DNA of 64,000 bases from NCBI RefSeq assembly GCF_011397635.1, contig NC_064762.1, positions 27,137,617 to 27,201,616 on the forward strand. The letters run 5' to 3'. A program made the position numbers and the translations under genes. Every line of letters starts with the position of its first letter. Position 1 is the first letter of the stretch. This DNA comes from Epinephelus fuscoguttatus (taxonomy: Eukaryota; Chordata; Actinopteri; Perciformes; Serranidae). Shown here piece after piece: positions 1 through 13,224 of the stretch. A model generated the notes under the pieces. It searched no databases and was not told the DNA's origin. It was given only the letters and a program-made list of their open reading frames with translations.

Positions 1-162
1 CACACACCACAAATGAGCAAACAGTTAAGTACAGAAACGTGCTATTTTCTTAACTGAAATTCCCCTGTAGGAATCAACTCATACAATTCCAGATCCTTCT
101 GTAAATTATTCCAGAAAGACGGGGCAATGTCAACCTTCTGATTGCTGTGTTTTTTGCTGTGT

Positions 163-340
163 GGCTGTGGCTCAGAGGTAGAGTGGGTTGTCCACCAATC
201 GGAAGATCGCCGGTTTGATCCCCGGCTCCTCACGTCTGCATGTTGAAGTATCTTTGATCCCCAAATTGCTCCCAATGGCTGTTCCATAGGTGTGTGAGTG
301 CGTGTGAATGGTTACTGGGTAGCAGGTGGCACCTTGTTTA
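163..340 (+). mobile_element. tRNA-derived SINE, copy 1 (3' truncated)
   Basis: GGCTCAGAGGTAGAGTGGG resembles a Pol III A box and GGTTTGATCCCC a B box. The body (GGTAGCAGGTGGCACCTTGT-like) matches the copy at 43.1 kb. Part of the open frame reported here on the minus strand is repeat. Confidence 0.7.
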
Positions 341-2048
341 CAGTCCATTTAACTAGTTCTGTCTGAAGCTTGGTAGCAACAGTAAAATATTGTGAGAGCA
401 CAGGCCACATTGGCTTTGGTTTTTACTAGAGATTCAAAATTCAAAAGGCTTTATTGTCAATTCCACAGTTATGTAACAGACATACAGAGAATTGAAACTA
501 TGTTTTACTCTGAATTAACCTACGGAGCAGACAGTGCAAAAGGATAAGTATAAATAGGGATCATTAACCAGAGAAAATGCGTTTAAAAGAATTGCAGAAT
601 GGATAACCATAGACTATAAACCAGTTTTGGTGATAGAGGACAGGAGGACAATTGTGTCCAAATTCCAGCATTTTTGCTATGGTCCATCTGCCTAAATTCA
701 TTTAAAATTACATTTTTACAGCAAAAATTTATATTCATTAATCAGAGTATGTAATTCATTTTTTGCATCCCTACAAATACCAATTGTGTAATAAAAAATA
801 TTTCCTTGATTTCTCTCCATTACGTATTTCTGTTTTATTTGGATGAAAGATTTACTATAGAGGGTGATTTGAAAAGTAAGTACTAAATAAATATATAAAG
901 GAATATGTTGTCTTCTTATAGTAGAGAGTCTTAAGGAGCTGCAGGAGTTACAACAAAATGACAAGGCACCTTGTCTAAATCTTGAGAGCATGGAAATGAC
1001 TTGAATTCGGGTTATATTTTCTGTTTGCAAGAAGCAGAGCTGCACTGCTCTCTTCACGTTACGCCTGGAAGCATAAACATGCAAGCATCATTCGAACTGC
1101 CATGTGTGCACACACTCACACACTTTGTTTTTTTTTTTGTTTTTTTTTACCCATACACATTCATAAAACACAAGCTTGTTTGGCGCTTGAAAAATCTCAT
1201 CTTCAGCTGTGAGCAACACAGCATCGCTGAATAATTGAGGAGGTTGAGGTCGGGTGCTACTGGAGCTGTTTGGTAATTGGGCCTAATTGATGAAAACATT
1301 GGCCCCAGCAATCAGTCATCTCTGACTGCATAATCTGATATAATATGCAGCTGGAAAGGGTAGGCCTCTATTGAATTACATTCTCTATATGCTGCTCGTA
1401 CACACACACATACTGTCTTGACATTTAAATATCAGTTTAAGGTTAATGCGTCTCCCTCACAGATGGATAAAACGCCTTTAATGTCATTCAGGTTGGCGCA
1501 CAGAGCTCTTACCACATAATAATAGAAATATTGCCATGGAATGACAGCAAGTAGTGTGGGTTTTATATTTCTATTCAATATCATTGTTTATTTAGATTTT
1601 TGCCTTCAAATAAAATACCTGTTTTACTCTGCCTTGGGGTGGTAAGCTTCAGTCCCTGTGACCCTGAACTGGATAAGGAGGTTTACAAAAAAAGCATGCA
1701 CAGGCACTGACTGCAATCATGTAAATATATAAAGTACTATATTCGAAATTATTAAGTATCTTTAGTATAGATCAGTCTCTTGTTCCCTCCTTAAAAATGT
1801 ACTGATTGGCACGATCTAGCTCGGCTCTAGACTTCTGAATTGCAACCCACAAATCTGGGTGTCATTTGCTCTTTTCATATTCAATCGGTAATCCATAATC
1901 AGAAAATGAAAAGACGATTTGTCATTATTCATTTATGATTAATCAGTGACTTCCATATTAAGCTTTGCCCCACCCAGCAGGGATACCCAACCCAGTCGCC
2001 AGATAAAATGTTTGCATTTATCATTTTTATCATTTATTTATCACTTAT
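341..2048. other. Non-coding DNA with a LINE-tail-like fragment and a possible conserved element
   Basis: 430-545 (TCAAAAGGCTTTATTGTCAA) resembles LINE 3' ends in fish. A T-rich run lies at 1126-1149. 1215-1385 is a unique AT-rich block with TAATTG-type and CAGCAATCAGTCATC motifs. No gene. Confidence 0.4.
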
Positions 2049-3087
2049 TTTTTTTTTTTTTTTTTTAAATAACAGGGACAGTACATATTAATAGACACTT
2101 GCATGTAAATATGTAGGATTGTAGCCATTGGCTAATTTCCATCCTTTGTCCCTGGACAGGTTGATGTTAATATACAGTCAATAAAACAGAGTTACAATAG
2201 CAATAAAAGGTGAAAAATACAATGACATTAAGACAGACAATAAACCATGTCACTCATAACAGACCAGAATAAAGTGACCATAGGAATTTGGAATATCAAG
2301 TGTTAAAGTGCTTTAAGTGCTTTAAGTTTTGAAGTGCTGTTGTATATTGCATGTTGCCCTATTGCACATATTTTGCACACACAGACGTGTGTGTGCAGGT
2401 GTTATTGCACAGGTTAGCACACATAGGTAAAATTATGTATGCACTATTTTACGGTATTTGCATACATAACAAATGTATGTAAGCATTCAAGGTCACTTAA
2501 CTGGCTTGTCACCAGCAACATCCCCGACAACCAGACAGATACACAGAGAACAATACAAATATCATTTACATCCAGTACACATGACAATACCGCATATCCA
2601 ATGGCTTTTAGGATTCATTGTGATTGCAGCTTTGATTCTCCAATAACCACATTTTTAGATGCTTAGTGAAAGATGTAAGGGTTGATACGTTACGTATGTC
2701 ACTTGCTATCATGTTCCATGAGTGAGACGCTCAGTATGAAAAAACTGACTGCCCAAAAACACTTTTCCTGAAAGGGACCAGTCAGTCACCTCCAGACCCT
2801 GCTCTGGTTGACCTGTTTGTGTTTGTCTTTATAAATTCTTTTAACGGCGGTGGAGCTAGTCCATGGAGAATCTTGAAGACTAAGGTGGCATCTGCATATG
2901 TTATTATATTTTCCCAACTCAACAGTTCATGTTTCTCCAAGATGTTACAATGGTGGTGCGAGTTAGGCTTTTTGTCTAAGACTTTTAGAGCTTGCTTATA
3001 TGCAATTTCTACAGGCTTTAGTGTGGACTTGCATGTCAGTACCCAAGTTGTTACACAGTAGGTCATATATTCAACGTTTTTGAAACA
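2049..3087 (-). mobile_element. 5'-truncated LINE (non-LTR retrotransposon) 3' end
   Basis: Minus-strand frames read VEYMTYCVTTWVLTCKSTLK, LYKQ-like AYKQALKVLDKKPN, LVFKILHGLAPPPLKEFI and, after an in-frame TGA, LVPFRKSVFGQSVFSY and ASHSWNMIASDIRN. This is the typical C-terminal end of a fish LINE reverse transcriptase protein. The 3' untranslated part runs to a poly-A tail (T run at 2049-2067 on the plus strand). Stops show it is dead; the clade is uncertain. Confidence 0.75.
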
Positions 3088-3780
3088 TTGTGTTTGAAGA
3101 TTGCTGCAGTTAACTTGTGGTTCAGTTTCGGCACCAAAACCATCTGGTTGTGGTTCGGAAAAGATCACGTTTTGGCACAGAATACCCACATTTGGGACAA
3201 CAATTCCGCTTGGAAATGCAGGAATATATTGTGGCACTACCCCCGGTGTAAAAACAGCGATGGTCTGCTACAAAACACCCATGTTTGGTGCCTAAAAAGA
3301 CACCGGTAAAACAGTGACAGATCACTTATTCACAACTGGTTTTGTTGTTTGTTGGTCTTGACCATTGATCTGCAGCTTGGCAGGCGCCTCAAGAGCAAGG
3401 TTAAGGCAGGGAAAGTCCGGGTAGGGCAGGTGGGAGATGTGGTGGATGGGTCCAACAAACACTGACCATCCTGTAAGATTATAAAGCCGAACCATTTTCT
3501 TTTTTCCTAAACCCAACCACGTGTTTTTGTTGCCTAAACCCAACCCCGTGCATTAGTTGTTGGAGGAAACAAAATGTCAGTTTGCGTTGCTGTACTGACA
3601 TAGTGCATTTATTTTGGAAGAGACTGTATGTAAATAGTAAATGTTCTGTGAAAATAGAAGTGTATGTTGAAAGAAGACAATGCATGTAACAGGCAGAACT
3701 TGACACGGCATCCCAGAATGTCAACAACCAACACATCCAGGGTACCTTTCACGTCGTATCTGGATGTGGAAGCAACTGGC
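3088..3780 (+). repeat. Dispersed repeat, two joined parts
   Basis: 3100-3440 matches 52.73-53.1 kb and the 31.7-kb minisatellite monomer. 3420-3770 matches 12636-13097 and 30001-30540, including AAGAAGACAATGCATGTAAC and CAGGGTACC with TATCTGGATGTGGA. This suggests both are parts of one larger element. Confidence 0.7.
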
Positions 3781-4860
3781 GACACTGAAAATCAATGAAT
3801 TTGAAAGTTTTATTTAGAATAAAAGTGGCAAACCATTTTCATCAAGTCCAACCTTCTGGCAACAGTGGCTTGATAATGTTATATTGTTGGCCAGTGTTGC
3901 AGAGGTTGTGAATGTGGAACATTTCAAAACCATGACATGTGCCAGTCCATTTAATTAGTATGGAGGCAACAATCAATGTCAAATTTATGTTCCTATGTAA
4001 TATAAGTGCCTTGGTTACAGAAACATTGTAAAGACAAGCACATGTCAGCAGTGTGTGTTTAATCAATAGACCCAGTAAATTTAAAGATACAACACACTTG
4101 GGTAGTTTGTTGTTCTGCAGAGAACAGCATGTTTTGGGATTGGTTCAACTCTTTTATAAGACTTCTTCCTAAGGGGCTAGCTCATAAAATACGCTGTCTC
4201 ACTTTAAAGGCTGCTTTTATAATTCTGTAGTTAAATAATGACACGGACATGGACAATCTTTTGTCTGTGCAGAAGGAGCTTATTTAGTGGGTATTGGTGA
4301 TGTTTTTTGTAGGGCCGGATGAAATACAAAACATGCATCTTAACTGGGGCAAAATGAAGAATGGATAAAAAACATCCATGTTTATTTAAAGGACTTTCAC
4401 CTCACTCAAATTTAATAGATTATTCTACAGACAGTTTCACTTTCAGTAGATATAGATCAGCTTTATTGGGGCAAAGTCATGTATTTTGTGACCCATCCAC
4501 CACCCAGACCTGCTGCCTTATGTGGACTATTTCCTAATTTCCTCCCATCAGTGCACTGGTCACATGATCACAGCTGGTTCCTGATTACGCAGGTCATACA
4601 CAAATTACTGGCTCATGATTGCTTGTGTCATATATGAATTTTAGTGCATTACTTTTTGTAGGTATACATAGAAACAAACAGTGCATGAGAACAGCCTGAC
4701 CATTGTCAGCCAGGGATAGTTCAATGGCTGTTGGCGTCTGATTTTGATGCTCAAGGTACCTTACAGCATCTGTATGACATCACAGGCTTTTATCTACAAT
4801 GACACATTCACAGCGATAATGTTCTAAAGTATAAATAGCAAGAATGTCCAAGTAGCATGG
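3781..4860. other. Unique-looking non-coding DNA
   Basis: No coding, RNA or element signature recognised; frequent stops in every frame. Confidence 0.5.
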
Positions 4861-5210
4861 GAGGGAGGGCTGGATCAATCAAACAAACCCAGGACTTTCA
4901 CCTGAAAGACTGCCGATCATGCTCTGTGTGAAACATTCAGGGTTTCTTTTAAATTATATTACTCTTACATAAATCAAGTTATGAAACAAACTTACTTATT
5001 TTAATCCAAACCATGATCTTTTTTCAAAACCCTAATCAAGTAGTTTTGTTGCCTAAAATTTTGGTGAGGAATCTGTTGTTGTGAACATGGAAGTTTATTT
5101 TGTGAAGACATTATGCATGTAATGAACAGAAAATGACACGCCTTCCCTCAGCGTCCAGAACTGAAGCTAGGAGTACCAAGAGCGTCATAGTTTGAAGGGT
5201 AGGGCCACTG
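4861..5210 (+). repeat. Diverged copy of the 12.6/30.0-kb dispersed repeat
   Basis: Shares the order of motifs CATGATC, GTAGTTTTGTTGCCTAAA, GAAGACATTATGCATGTAAT and the final GTCCAGAAC block, but is heavily mutated. Confidence 0.5.
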
Positions 5211-7890
5211 ACCAAGCTGCTTAATTTGCCGAGTTTTGAGCGAAGTAGCAGCTGCTGCAAGTGAATGCAAACTTTTAGACCCAGCACGATGAAAGGTTAA
5301 GTTTCACTGTGCTCTCCGCCCTGAGTGCCCTCTGCACTCCAGCAATGTGGTGCTATAATTAGCTGAACAATTTATATACTCTAATAGCACTCCTGATGAA
5401 CCGCCCAGCTCCAAAAAAAGAAAAAAAACTATTTGTGGCAGCGGATATTTTAATTGTTGTGAGCTGCCACAAATAAATGAATGTGTGGGAAACCCTGGAG
5501 TGAGAACATGTTGTGTATGCATTGTCAGATCAAGTTTATCCTCAGCTCTGCAGAAAACAGCTGCCTGCTGCTGCTGTTGGACACGAGCTCGATGAGAGTA
5601 AACCAACGCAGCTTCTGTGTGCAACCCTGCCCACACAATTTTTTGCCGTATCAGCTTTTAGTCACACTTAGCAATTTATTTTTTGCCTGTCCAATTCTTG
5701 ACTGACCTTGACATTAGATCCTGAACTGATGAATAGAACCATTAGGCTTTAAGTAAGTGATGAATGAAGGAGTAGTGCATGATATTCTTTTTCACTAAAC
5801 TTTCAATAAACTCCATATCTTTCTAAAAAGTAAAACAAAAACGTCCAAAGAAATCTTTAGACACTGGATTGCCAATACAAACATAATGCATTGGCAGGAG
5901 ACCCAACAGTCATGTTAGAAAGCTGCATATTGTGTTGACTCTTAAACACAATGTCAGTTTTATAATCAGTGTCGCATAAATAAATTCCTTTTCTGAGGTC
6001 CACAACCTCAGAGACTTTGCACGGCGGGATCACTGTCGGGATGACTGCTATCGCTGCACATTCAGCCAAGCAGACTTGCAAATATGAGATAGGAGACTGT
6101 GCCAAGGATATATCTCTTCCAATTTCCAGAGACTTAAATCATTTGGAGGCACTGGCTGAAAAGGTATTTGATTATTGTTTAATGACAAAGTCGGCTTTTA
6201 TCAGATTAGTCTTAAGCTCAGTGTGCCTGGATGTGGTGATGGCAGGAGGTTATTTGGGTACGCAGTATTCTTTTGGGACACAATTTGCATAGACTGACGC
6301 GTATAAATGCACTCTGGAGCATTGGAGAAGAGGAGCAAAGTTTTGTGAGGAGAAATAATTTAAAGAATGGGAAAAAGTGTTAAATCCATGCTTGTTATGG
6401 TCTGACACTGGCTGTGGTTTAAATTAAAGTCAGTAATTACTAATGTTAAATTTCACCTGTATCTTAATTCATACTTTTCGTGGCCAGCAGCTCCTCTGGA
6501 CGTGGAGCTTTAAGATAACTGCCCCCTGCTCTGACATCATTACTTTCTTTTACACTCATTCCACGCTTCAGCACATCTGAAAGTCAACATCCACTTTTGC
6601 CAGAAAGAAAATCCAGCACAGTGGAAAGTTTCAGACATCTTTATAAACCTACTCTACTGAATCCAAGCTGAACACCTGTCTGAGAGGATAGATTGCAGAT
6701 TGATTATGCGGAGCGGTGATCTGGGGTTCAGACATGTGATCTCAAGACCGGAAAGCCACAATTCTGTCCAGTTGGGGAAAGCTGAGTGGGGAAATTGGTC
6801 ACTTCCTGCACAATTTTTGCAATATCAGTGTGCATTCATGCAGGACATTTAATCCCCACCTCAGCAGAGCTGCTCAGCGGCCAACAGTTTGAAGCTGGTT
6901 GTACTGGGCAGCTTCCAGATTTGAGAACCCTTTGTGCATAAATCTCTCTCTCTCTTGTTGCTTTAAATATGATGATAAGACATTCACTGCCTTTTTTTTT
7001 TTTTTTTTTTTGCTCATTTCGATGTTAAGAGGTCCAAAAAGGCACACAAACACATACACAACAGTCGTGGAATTGAGTGGCAGTGCTATCTTAATCGTAC
7101 TCGCCCGTTAAGTTGTCAACTCATGCAAAGAGGTTTATTCTGGGAGGGAAGTTTTTATTTTCAGCAAAAGTTTCTCTTCTTTAACCTTAACTTAAATTCC
7201 TTTGCTTCTTTATCAACCAAAGTTGTAGATATTTAAACTTTTCAGAATTTTAACCAAAGTGGTTTTCTTTGCCTAAATTAACCAATGGCTAATCTCACTG
7301 CAGTATCACATAACCCCTTTGTGGAAGAAAGTTAACATTATTACATTATTTAACGCTACCAAAGTTTCAAGTGTGAGTCAGCCACACTTGATGATGTAGT
7401 AAGATTCAGTTCGAAGCCCAGGAAAACCAGAAGCTCGGTTATTTTGTTGCACACACATTACTTGTGTCTACAGCACATGTTGAAATGTGTGATCAGTGGA
7501 GGTTGTTGATTGGGAAACAACACTTCCTTCTTTAGTAACACATATCTAACAAAGTAATTTTCACTGAAAACCATCTGTGTGCCAGCATCCTTAGTTTCTA
7601 TCACAGTGAATGAAAGAACATCAACACATGGCAGGTGTCTCTCATTAGCTAATGACACAGCACAATAGAAGTTACCCGGGTGTCGATGTCTGCTCTTATC
7701 CTTGTGTGTCAAGAAGAACTTTGGCTTATATTCATTAAAATAAACATGCCTATCTGCAGCACAATATGGTGAAAAAAAGTTGTGCAATGTGGCACTGAAC
7801 ATTTTGCTGATATTGTATGTTTGATATGAATGCTTAACAGACTAAAATGAGACAGAGGAAAATGTTGGCATTGTTTTTTTTCTGTAAACT
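5211..7890. other. Non-coding DNA, no gene recognised
   Basis: Open frames of 60-110 codons here lack any family signature or splice context. T run at 6992-7011. Confidence 0.5.
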
Positions 7891-8057
7891 GCAAACATTT
7901 TTAGGCACCAAGCGTGGCGGATTTTTAGTGACCCGTCACTTTTTTCCGCTGGGGATAGTGCCACAAAGAGTGGTTGTTTTTTACTGAACCATTGCTGACA
8001 TTTCTGCTGGGATAGTGTGACGAAAAGCAGTTCAGTCCGGAACACTTTAGTCAAAGA

Positions 8058-8088
<31 letters not shown>

Positions 8089-8750
8089 GCAGTATTATAT
8101 TTGGCTGTATGGCTCTGTTCTGGGGGCCTCTTTGCCTTTCCTCGGACCTATGCAGAAAGCCTAAGGTGGAGAGAGCACACTTCTCTGCCCTTCCACGTGC
8201 ATACATGGAGAGCCACAAGGCAGAGAGAGCAAACATCCCTGCCCTTCCATGTGCCTACATGTAAAGTCTAAGGCAGGAAAGGCAGCAGCAAAGACCCCCC
8301 TGGAGCAGAACAGAGCAGCATCAATGACAAACAGCAATGACGTTGATAAGTCAGACACAACATGAAAAGGAGGAGCTGGGGTGGAGGTGGCTGCTTTCAG
8401 GGGAAGCAGCAACAGTAGACAGATCAGAGCAGTTTAAATAGGGCACCCTAAATGATATTAGTTGCATAGAAAGAAGTCATGTGATCTATCAGCTGACTTC
8501 CTTGCATCAATCAGCTGCTCCACCAGCTGACTGGGCTGCTTGAGATCAGCTGATGTAGCTGGGATGTGAGCTGAGCTTGACACTGGGTCCTGCCTGAATT
8601 AAGGCTATGCTCAATTTGTTTTTCACCAAGCCATCGCTGAGTTTTCTGCCAGGATGGTGCATTGAAAAGTGGACATTTTTTCCTGAACACAACCAAGTAG
8701 GTTTTGCGCCGAAACCTAACCACATGTTCACCACGGCATTGTTGAAGCAT
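7891..8750 (-). repeat. Reverse-oriented fragments of the dispersed repeat, with a short tandem duplication
   Basis: 7895-8055 and 8610-8745 contain minus-strand versions of the family (for example GCCATCGCTGAGTTTTCTGC and TTTTGCGCCGAAACC). Between them, 8169-8278 holds two copies of a roughly 54-bp unit (GAGAGAGCA, CTGCCCTTCCA, GTGC, TACATG). T run 8064-8082. Confidence 0.55.
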
Positions 8751-10495
8751 AACTTTTAAACTTATCCACTAGATATAAACCTCCAAATGTAACATACCCA
8801 TAGTCTGCAGAAATGTGTAACATTTTTCTGGCGATAAGGTCTCAGTAAGAAATCTCAGAGATGCTACATTTTCTTCAAAACATATGTAGTTAATATTAGC
8901 TGTATGTTAAGGTAACTTTTAGGAGAAAGTGTTGCATTATGTACAGCGTATGTGCCTCCACATGTAAAGGGCACGCTCTCAGCTCCTCGGTAATGACTAA
9001 ACAGCAGCAGCTGCTGTCTTTTTAAAATAGAATTGGTGAAGGTCGCATGTCCCCTTAGGGTAGTTTAGCTTCATTTTTCCATTTTCTTTGTCCTTATGAC
9101 CTCTCCTGCTCACTATTTCTGTCACTCACATGTCTTTCAGGTCACAATTACTTGGTCACTAACTGCCTTCCACACAGACAGCATCCACTAATGTTTTTGA
9201 TTTGTAGTGTAACTGATAAATCAGCTGAGCGGATTCATCTCTGAGTCTTGCTGTTGTTCCTGTTTATTGAAGCATATTTGCTGTATTATCCTGGCTATCT
9301 TGTTTATTTCTCTTTTGTCATTGACAATGTTCTTTCTTAGATTATGTGCTGATTGATGGCACTGTCCCCTCCAGCATGTTTGCCCTCCCTAGACCATTAA
9401 AACCAATGTGTCCCTGCATCGCCAGAGGACATTATAGTCAGATACATACAATTGGTGGCCTGCATGATGGATCAGAACTATTTTGGTTTTGTTCACAAGG
9501 CTGAAATACCACCCTGAAATGCAGACACATTACACAGATATTCTTTAAACATCCTCAAACTGCTGGTACAATAAACTTTAGAGGATATTAGTGGGATCTG
9601 AAATGTACAATAATGACTGAATGGTCAGGCATTTTGATGGCTGCTGCTGTGATGAATGTGTGCGCATCTGTGTGTGTGAGTACATCCACCTTCCTCACTG
9701 TATTTATAATGGTGATATTTGTGATTTTATGAGAGATAAGATCAGATTTATTCCATTTTTGTTTCAGTTAAAGCGGAATTTTACCTCTGTTGAGTAATTT
9801 TGTCTTCCAAATGACTTTTTGTGTATGAAAAACACATCTTAAAACTGCTCTCCACCAGCTTATCCTCAGCATTTAACCGTTTTTTATGAATCAAATTCAC
9901 CTTGTCTTTTGGTGTAAATGGAAACAAAAACAGTACTTGAAAGTTTAGATGCACCACAGAAAATAGAGTGCATTGTAGGACTTTGACATTGACGAGTAGT
10001 TTACAGTTTGTTGATTTGATTAGTCGACTGAGCAATATTGAGAATCATTTTTATAATCAGGGCCCTTTGTAAAGGGAATTTTCCATCGGACAGGTTATAG
10101 AACAAATGATTAGGCGAAAAAATTATTGGAAGTTTAATTGATAATTAAAAAATATTTTAAGTTACAGTCCTAAAACAATTATGGCACCAGGATGTAACAA
10201 CAATGTACATACAACGGTTAAAAACAGAAATCTGTTAAAGAAAAAGAATAATAACCTCTCTTGGTAGACCAAACTTCACTCGCATCATAAATTAATTATA
10301 AGTAACAGTAGAAAAATGAACACTACAGATGGAATTAAAAGTAAAAAGGGAACCTTAACTTGTGAGAAGGAAGATGTGCAGAATAATTACCAGGAGCACA
10401 TGAATAAAAGAAAAATACAGTAAATTATCGCCTACAGATATGTATGCTTTTAAAGGCCACATCCTGTAATGCAAAAGTATCACCTTCAGCAAAAC
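8751..10495. other. Non-coding DNA, no gene recognised
   Basis: No supported feature. 10000-10150 has diverged fragments of a widespread fish element (TTGATTAGTCGACTGAGCAA). Confidence 0.45.
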
Positions 10496-10541
10496 TCACA
10501 CACACAGACACAGACAAAGACACACACACACACACACACAC
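10496..10541. repeat. CA microsatellite (imperfect)
   Basis: CACACA runs interrupted by CAGACA and AAGACA. Confidence 0.9.
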
Positions 10542-10549
10542 CATCTTTA

Positions 10550-10985
10550 ATGTCAAGTAATTGAAGAGAAACTCTGAGGGGTGAGAGGGAAGTCTCAGAA
10601 GTTTGCTGGTAAACTTGACTAATTAATACATCATGTTATTGCGGCTGCAGAGCCGACCTGAACAGCTCTCTTATGAATGAGCGTACAGCAGCTCTGATGA
10701 TTGATGGTCCTACCAGACAGATTAATAGAGCTGCTATTTGCAAACTATAGCCAGAGAATTAGGCCACTGATTTGCATGTTGCTCTAAAGGGTAACAGCTA
10801 ACACCAGCTAATGCGTCCAGGTCCCTGGTGGATTCATAATGTAAGAAAAAAAACCCTGATATTAATGTGTCTTTAAACTACAGGGGAAACTAATTAAACT
10901 GTCCTCTGGGGATCAGCCTGCTTCATATTCTATATATAAGAAGTTTGCACCTGATGAGGCTGTTGTTAATTTTAACACCTTAAAT
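10550..10985. other. Candidate conserved non-coding element
   Basis: Unique, no repeat similarity within the window, and dense in homeobox/octamer-like motifs: GACTAATTAATACATCATG, CCACTGATTTGCATGTTG, AAACTAATTAAACTG, CAGATTAATAGAGC. It also has smooth base composition and no frames. This is the look of teleost developmental enhancers; conservation cannot be tested here. Confidence 0.35.
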
Positions 10986-11229
10986 CAGATTTCATGTCTT
11001 TTCCACCAGACGTCATCTCTTCCTGTCAGCAGCCTGTCACCAGGTTGTCTGTATTGTGAGGAGCTTTACAAGGTGTGACTTGTTTACTTGTTATTTATGC
11101 ACTGCATGAGGTCAAATGTTCCAACTTCTCTAAAATGTGGAAACACTGAGTTCAAACTGTGTAGCAGTGATTGTGATGTACAACAAACTCAGTAGATGCT
11201 CTGTTTGTTGGCAAGAACAGAAGTGTGGT

Positions 11230-11430
11230 TGTTTTTTATGTGGTGGCTACTTTGGACTTTACTTTTATATTGAATTTATTTGATTATTTGAGTTTTTCAT
11301 TATCCGCTGTGAGGGTCCTAAGGACAGAGGGATGTCGTATGCTGTAAAGCCCTGTGAGGCAAATTGTGATTTGTGATATTGGGCTTTATAAATAAAATTG
11401 ATTGACTGAGTGATTGATTGATTGATTGAT
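11230..11430 (+). mobile_element. SINE/LINE 3'-tail fragment with GATT tail repeat
   Basis: GCTGTGAGGGTCCTAAGGAC, GTAAAGCCCTGTGAGGCAAA and GGGCTTTATAAATAAAATTG followed by a (GATT)n tail, a common fish retroposon end. Confidence 0.6.
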
Positions 11431-11989
11431 GTTCGATACAACACTAACAAAAAACACCAACCTGATCTATTCTACTATTCTACTGTTCTCATGTGCCTGT
11501 CAGGTCTCGCTTGGTCGAGGCGGAGCTGTCTACGGTGGCCGAGAGAGGTCACAACACACGCAAACTCGTGTTTTTGTTGAATACCATGACCACTTGCTCG
11601 TGACTCGTGCAAAAAATCTGTTCTATTTTCGAGCTTGCTCGCGAAAGCAGCGCAACTCGAGCAGCTCATAGAACGGATGTGGTGTGAATGCTCTAACCTG
11701 TTAACATGCTCGCCGAAATGAAAGCGCAGGTAAACAGCGACTATCGCCAGCGCTACGCGAACTCAATGCTTACGGTGTAAATGAGGCCTAAAGGAAATTG
11801 TGGTCCGTATTTTTCAATATTTTCATTAACATTAACAATTAATCAATAGAATAGTTGATAATGATGATTTTATGTTGCAGCCCTACTGCTTGAAATTATT
11901 TAAACTGTTGATTGGAAGATTATAAATTGTATGAAATACATGGAAACAAAAACAACATTATAATGTAGGGAAGGAACCCACAGAATGAC
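11431..11989. repeat. CpG-rich MITE-like block and element end
   Basis: 11500-11790 is unusually CpG-rich (GAGCTTGCTCGCG, GCTCGCCGAAATG, CGCCAGCGCTACGCG), bounded by GTGTGAATGC and GGTGTAAATGAGGCC. 11812-11886 (ATTAACAATTAATCAATAGA to TTGCAGCCCTA) is the end of a widespread fish element also seen at 35.95 kb. Confidence 0.45.
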
Positions 11990-12190
11990 TGACGATACGA
12001 TACGATGCGATGCAATATGAAACTGGTACTGATACTGATATGATACAATAAGGATACGGATACGACACTGATACGATAGGATATGATATGATGTGCTACT
12101 GATACGATACAATACGATGCGATACGTTGCCCACGATAACGATGATATCATGATACAGCGATTCTGTGATACTTAATACATTGCAAAACA
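11990..12190. repeat. Degenerate GATAC pentanucleotide tract
   Basis: Many ACGATAC, TGATAC and GATACGATGCGATAC units with substitutions over about 200 bp. Confidence 0.8.
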
Positions 12191-12635
12191 ATCAACGATA
12201 CATCACAGTGTCTGTAAGTAAATCATTATGTATTTATTCACTGCATTGTGTTGTCAGTTTCACAGAATTAGACAACTGAGATGAAATAGTAAAAAAAAAA
12301 AGTGCAAAGTAGATTCGTACCTCTGTTATATAATTAAGGACTCATTCTACCACACCAAATACTGTTCCTAAATTTAACTTTTTAAAGTTTCTTTGAATAT
12401 TTAACAGCTGCTGCGGTTTACCATGCGCCACTGTAGAATAGATATAGCTGATACACTGGAATGGATATGTCACATAATATTTTGAGTTAAAAAAGCATTT
12501 TTTTTTGGCTTGGCAGGGACTCCAAACAGTTAATGTGGCCCCAGATTTTTGACTTGAAAATAACAGTGCCTTTCTGATTTGGTTTCCCCCACTGTCTGAC
12601 TCTGCACTCTGCACTGTTCAGTGACTCTGCAGTTT

Positions 12636-13097
12636 CAACCCGGTCTCATTCCAAAGTCATCAAAATCTGGTGCTTGGCCAGTGACTTGCGGCACCAGACA
12701 CTAACAAAAACATCGTTCTTTAATGTCCGTATGATACGTGGCTGGTTGCTATTATAGTTTAATGGTGCTTGGCAATATCAGGGGGAAACGTATTGGGACA
12801 AGGACGAAAGTTAAGGTGACAAACCAACAAAGATGTTGAAGGGAAAAAAACGTCAATTTGCTGTGTTTTACAGATGTAGTGCATTTATTTTGAAAGAGAC
12901 TGTATGTAAATGATAAACTTCCTGTGAAAACAGAAGTGTATTTTGAAAGAAGACAATGCATGTAACAGGCAGAACTTCACACGGTGTCCCAGAACGTCAT
13001 CAACCAATGCACCCAGGGTACCTTGCACATTGTATCTGGATGTGGAGGTCCATGACCAAACGTCAATATGTGACGAGGTCGGAGTGAGAATGTGTTG
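12636..13097 (+). mobile_element. Non-autonomous dispersed element with imperfect inverted ends
   Basis: 462-bp copy. The left end CAACCCGGTCTCATTCCAAA and the reverse complement of the right end (CAACACATTCTCACTCCGAC) agree at most positions. The full-length sister copy is at 30001-30540 and a partial copy at 3420-3770. No coding capacity; family name not assigned. Confidence 0.6.
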
Positions 13098-13224
13098 TCA
13101 TTTTACTCTTGTTAGTTAATGATAGAGTGAAATTTGTAAAATTCAAAACTTCTGGATTTTACTGTCAAATCTTTGGGGGCCTCAAAACTAATCCCTAAAT
13201 AAGCCTAAAGCTCTGTCCCACAAG

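Noticed and set aside
2782-3237. 151-residue minus-strand frame as a host gene
   Set aside because: Its C-terminal two-thirds is LINE reverse-transcriptase tail and its N-terminal part is another repeat.
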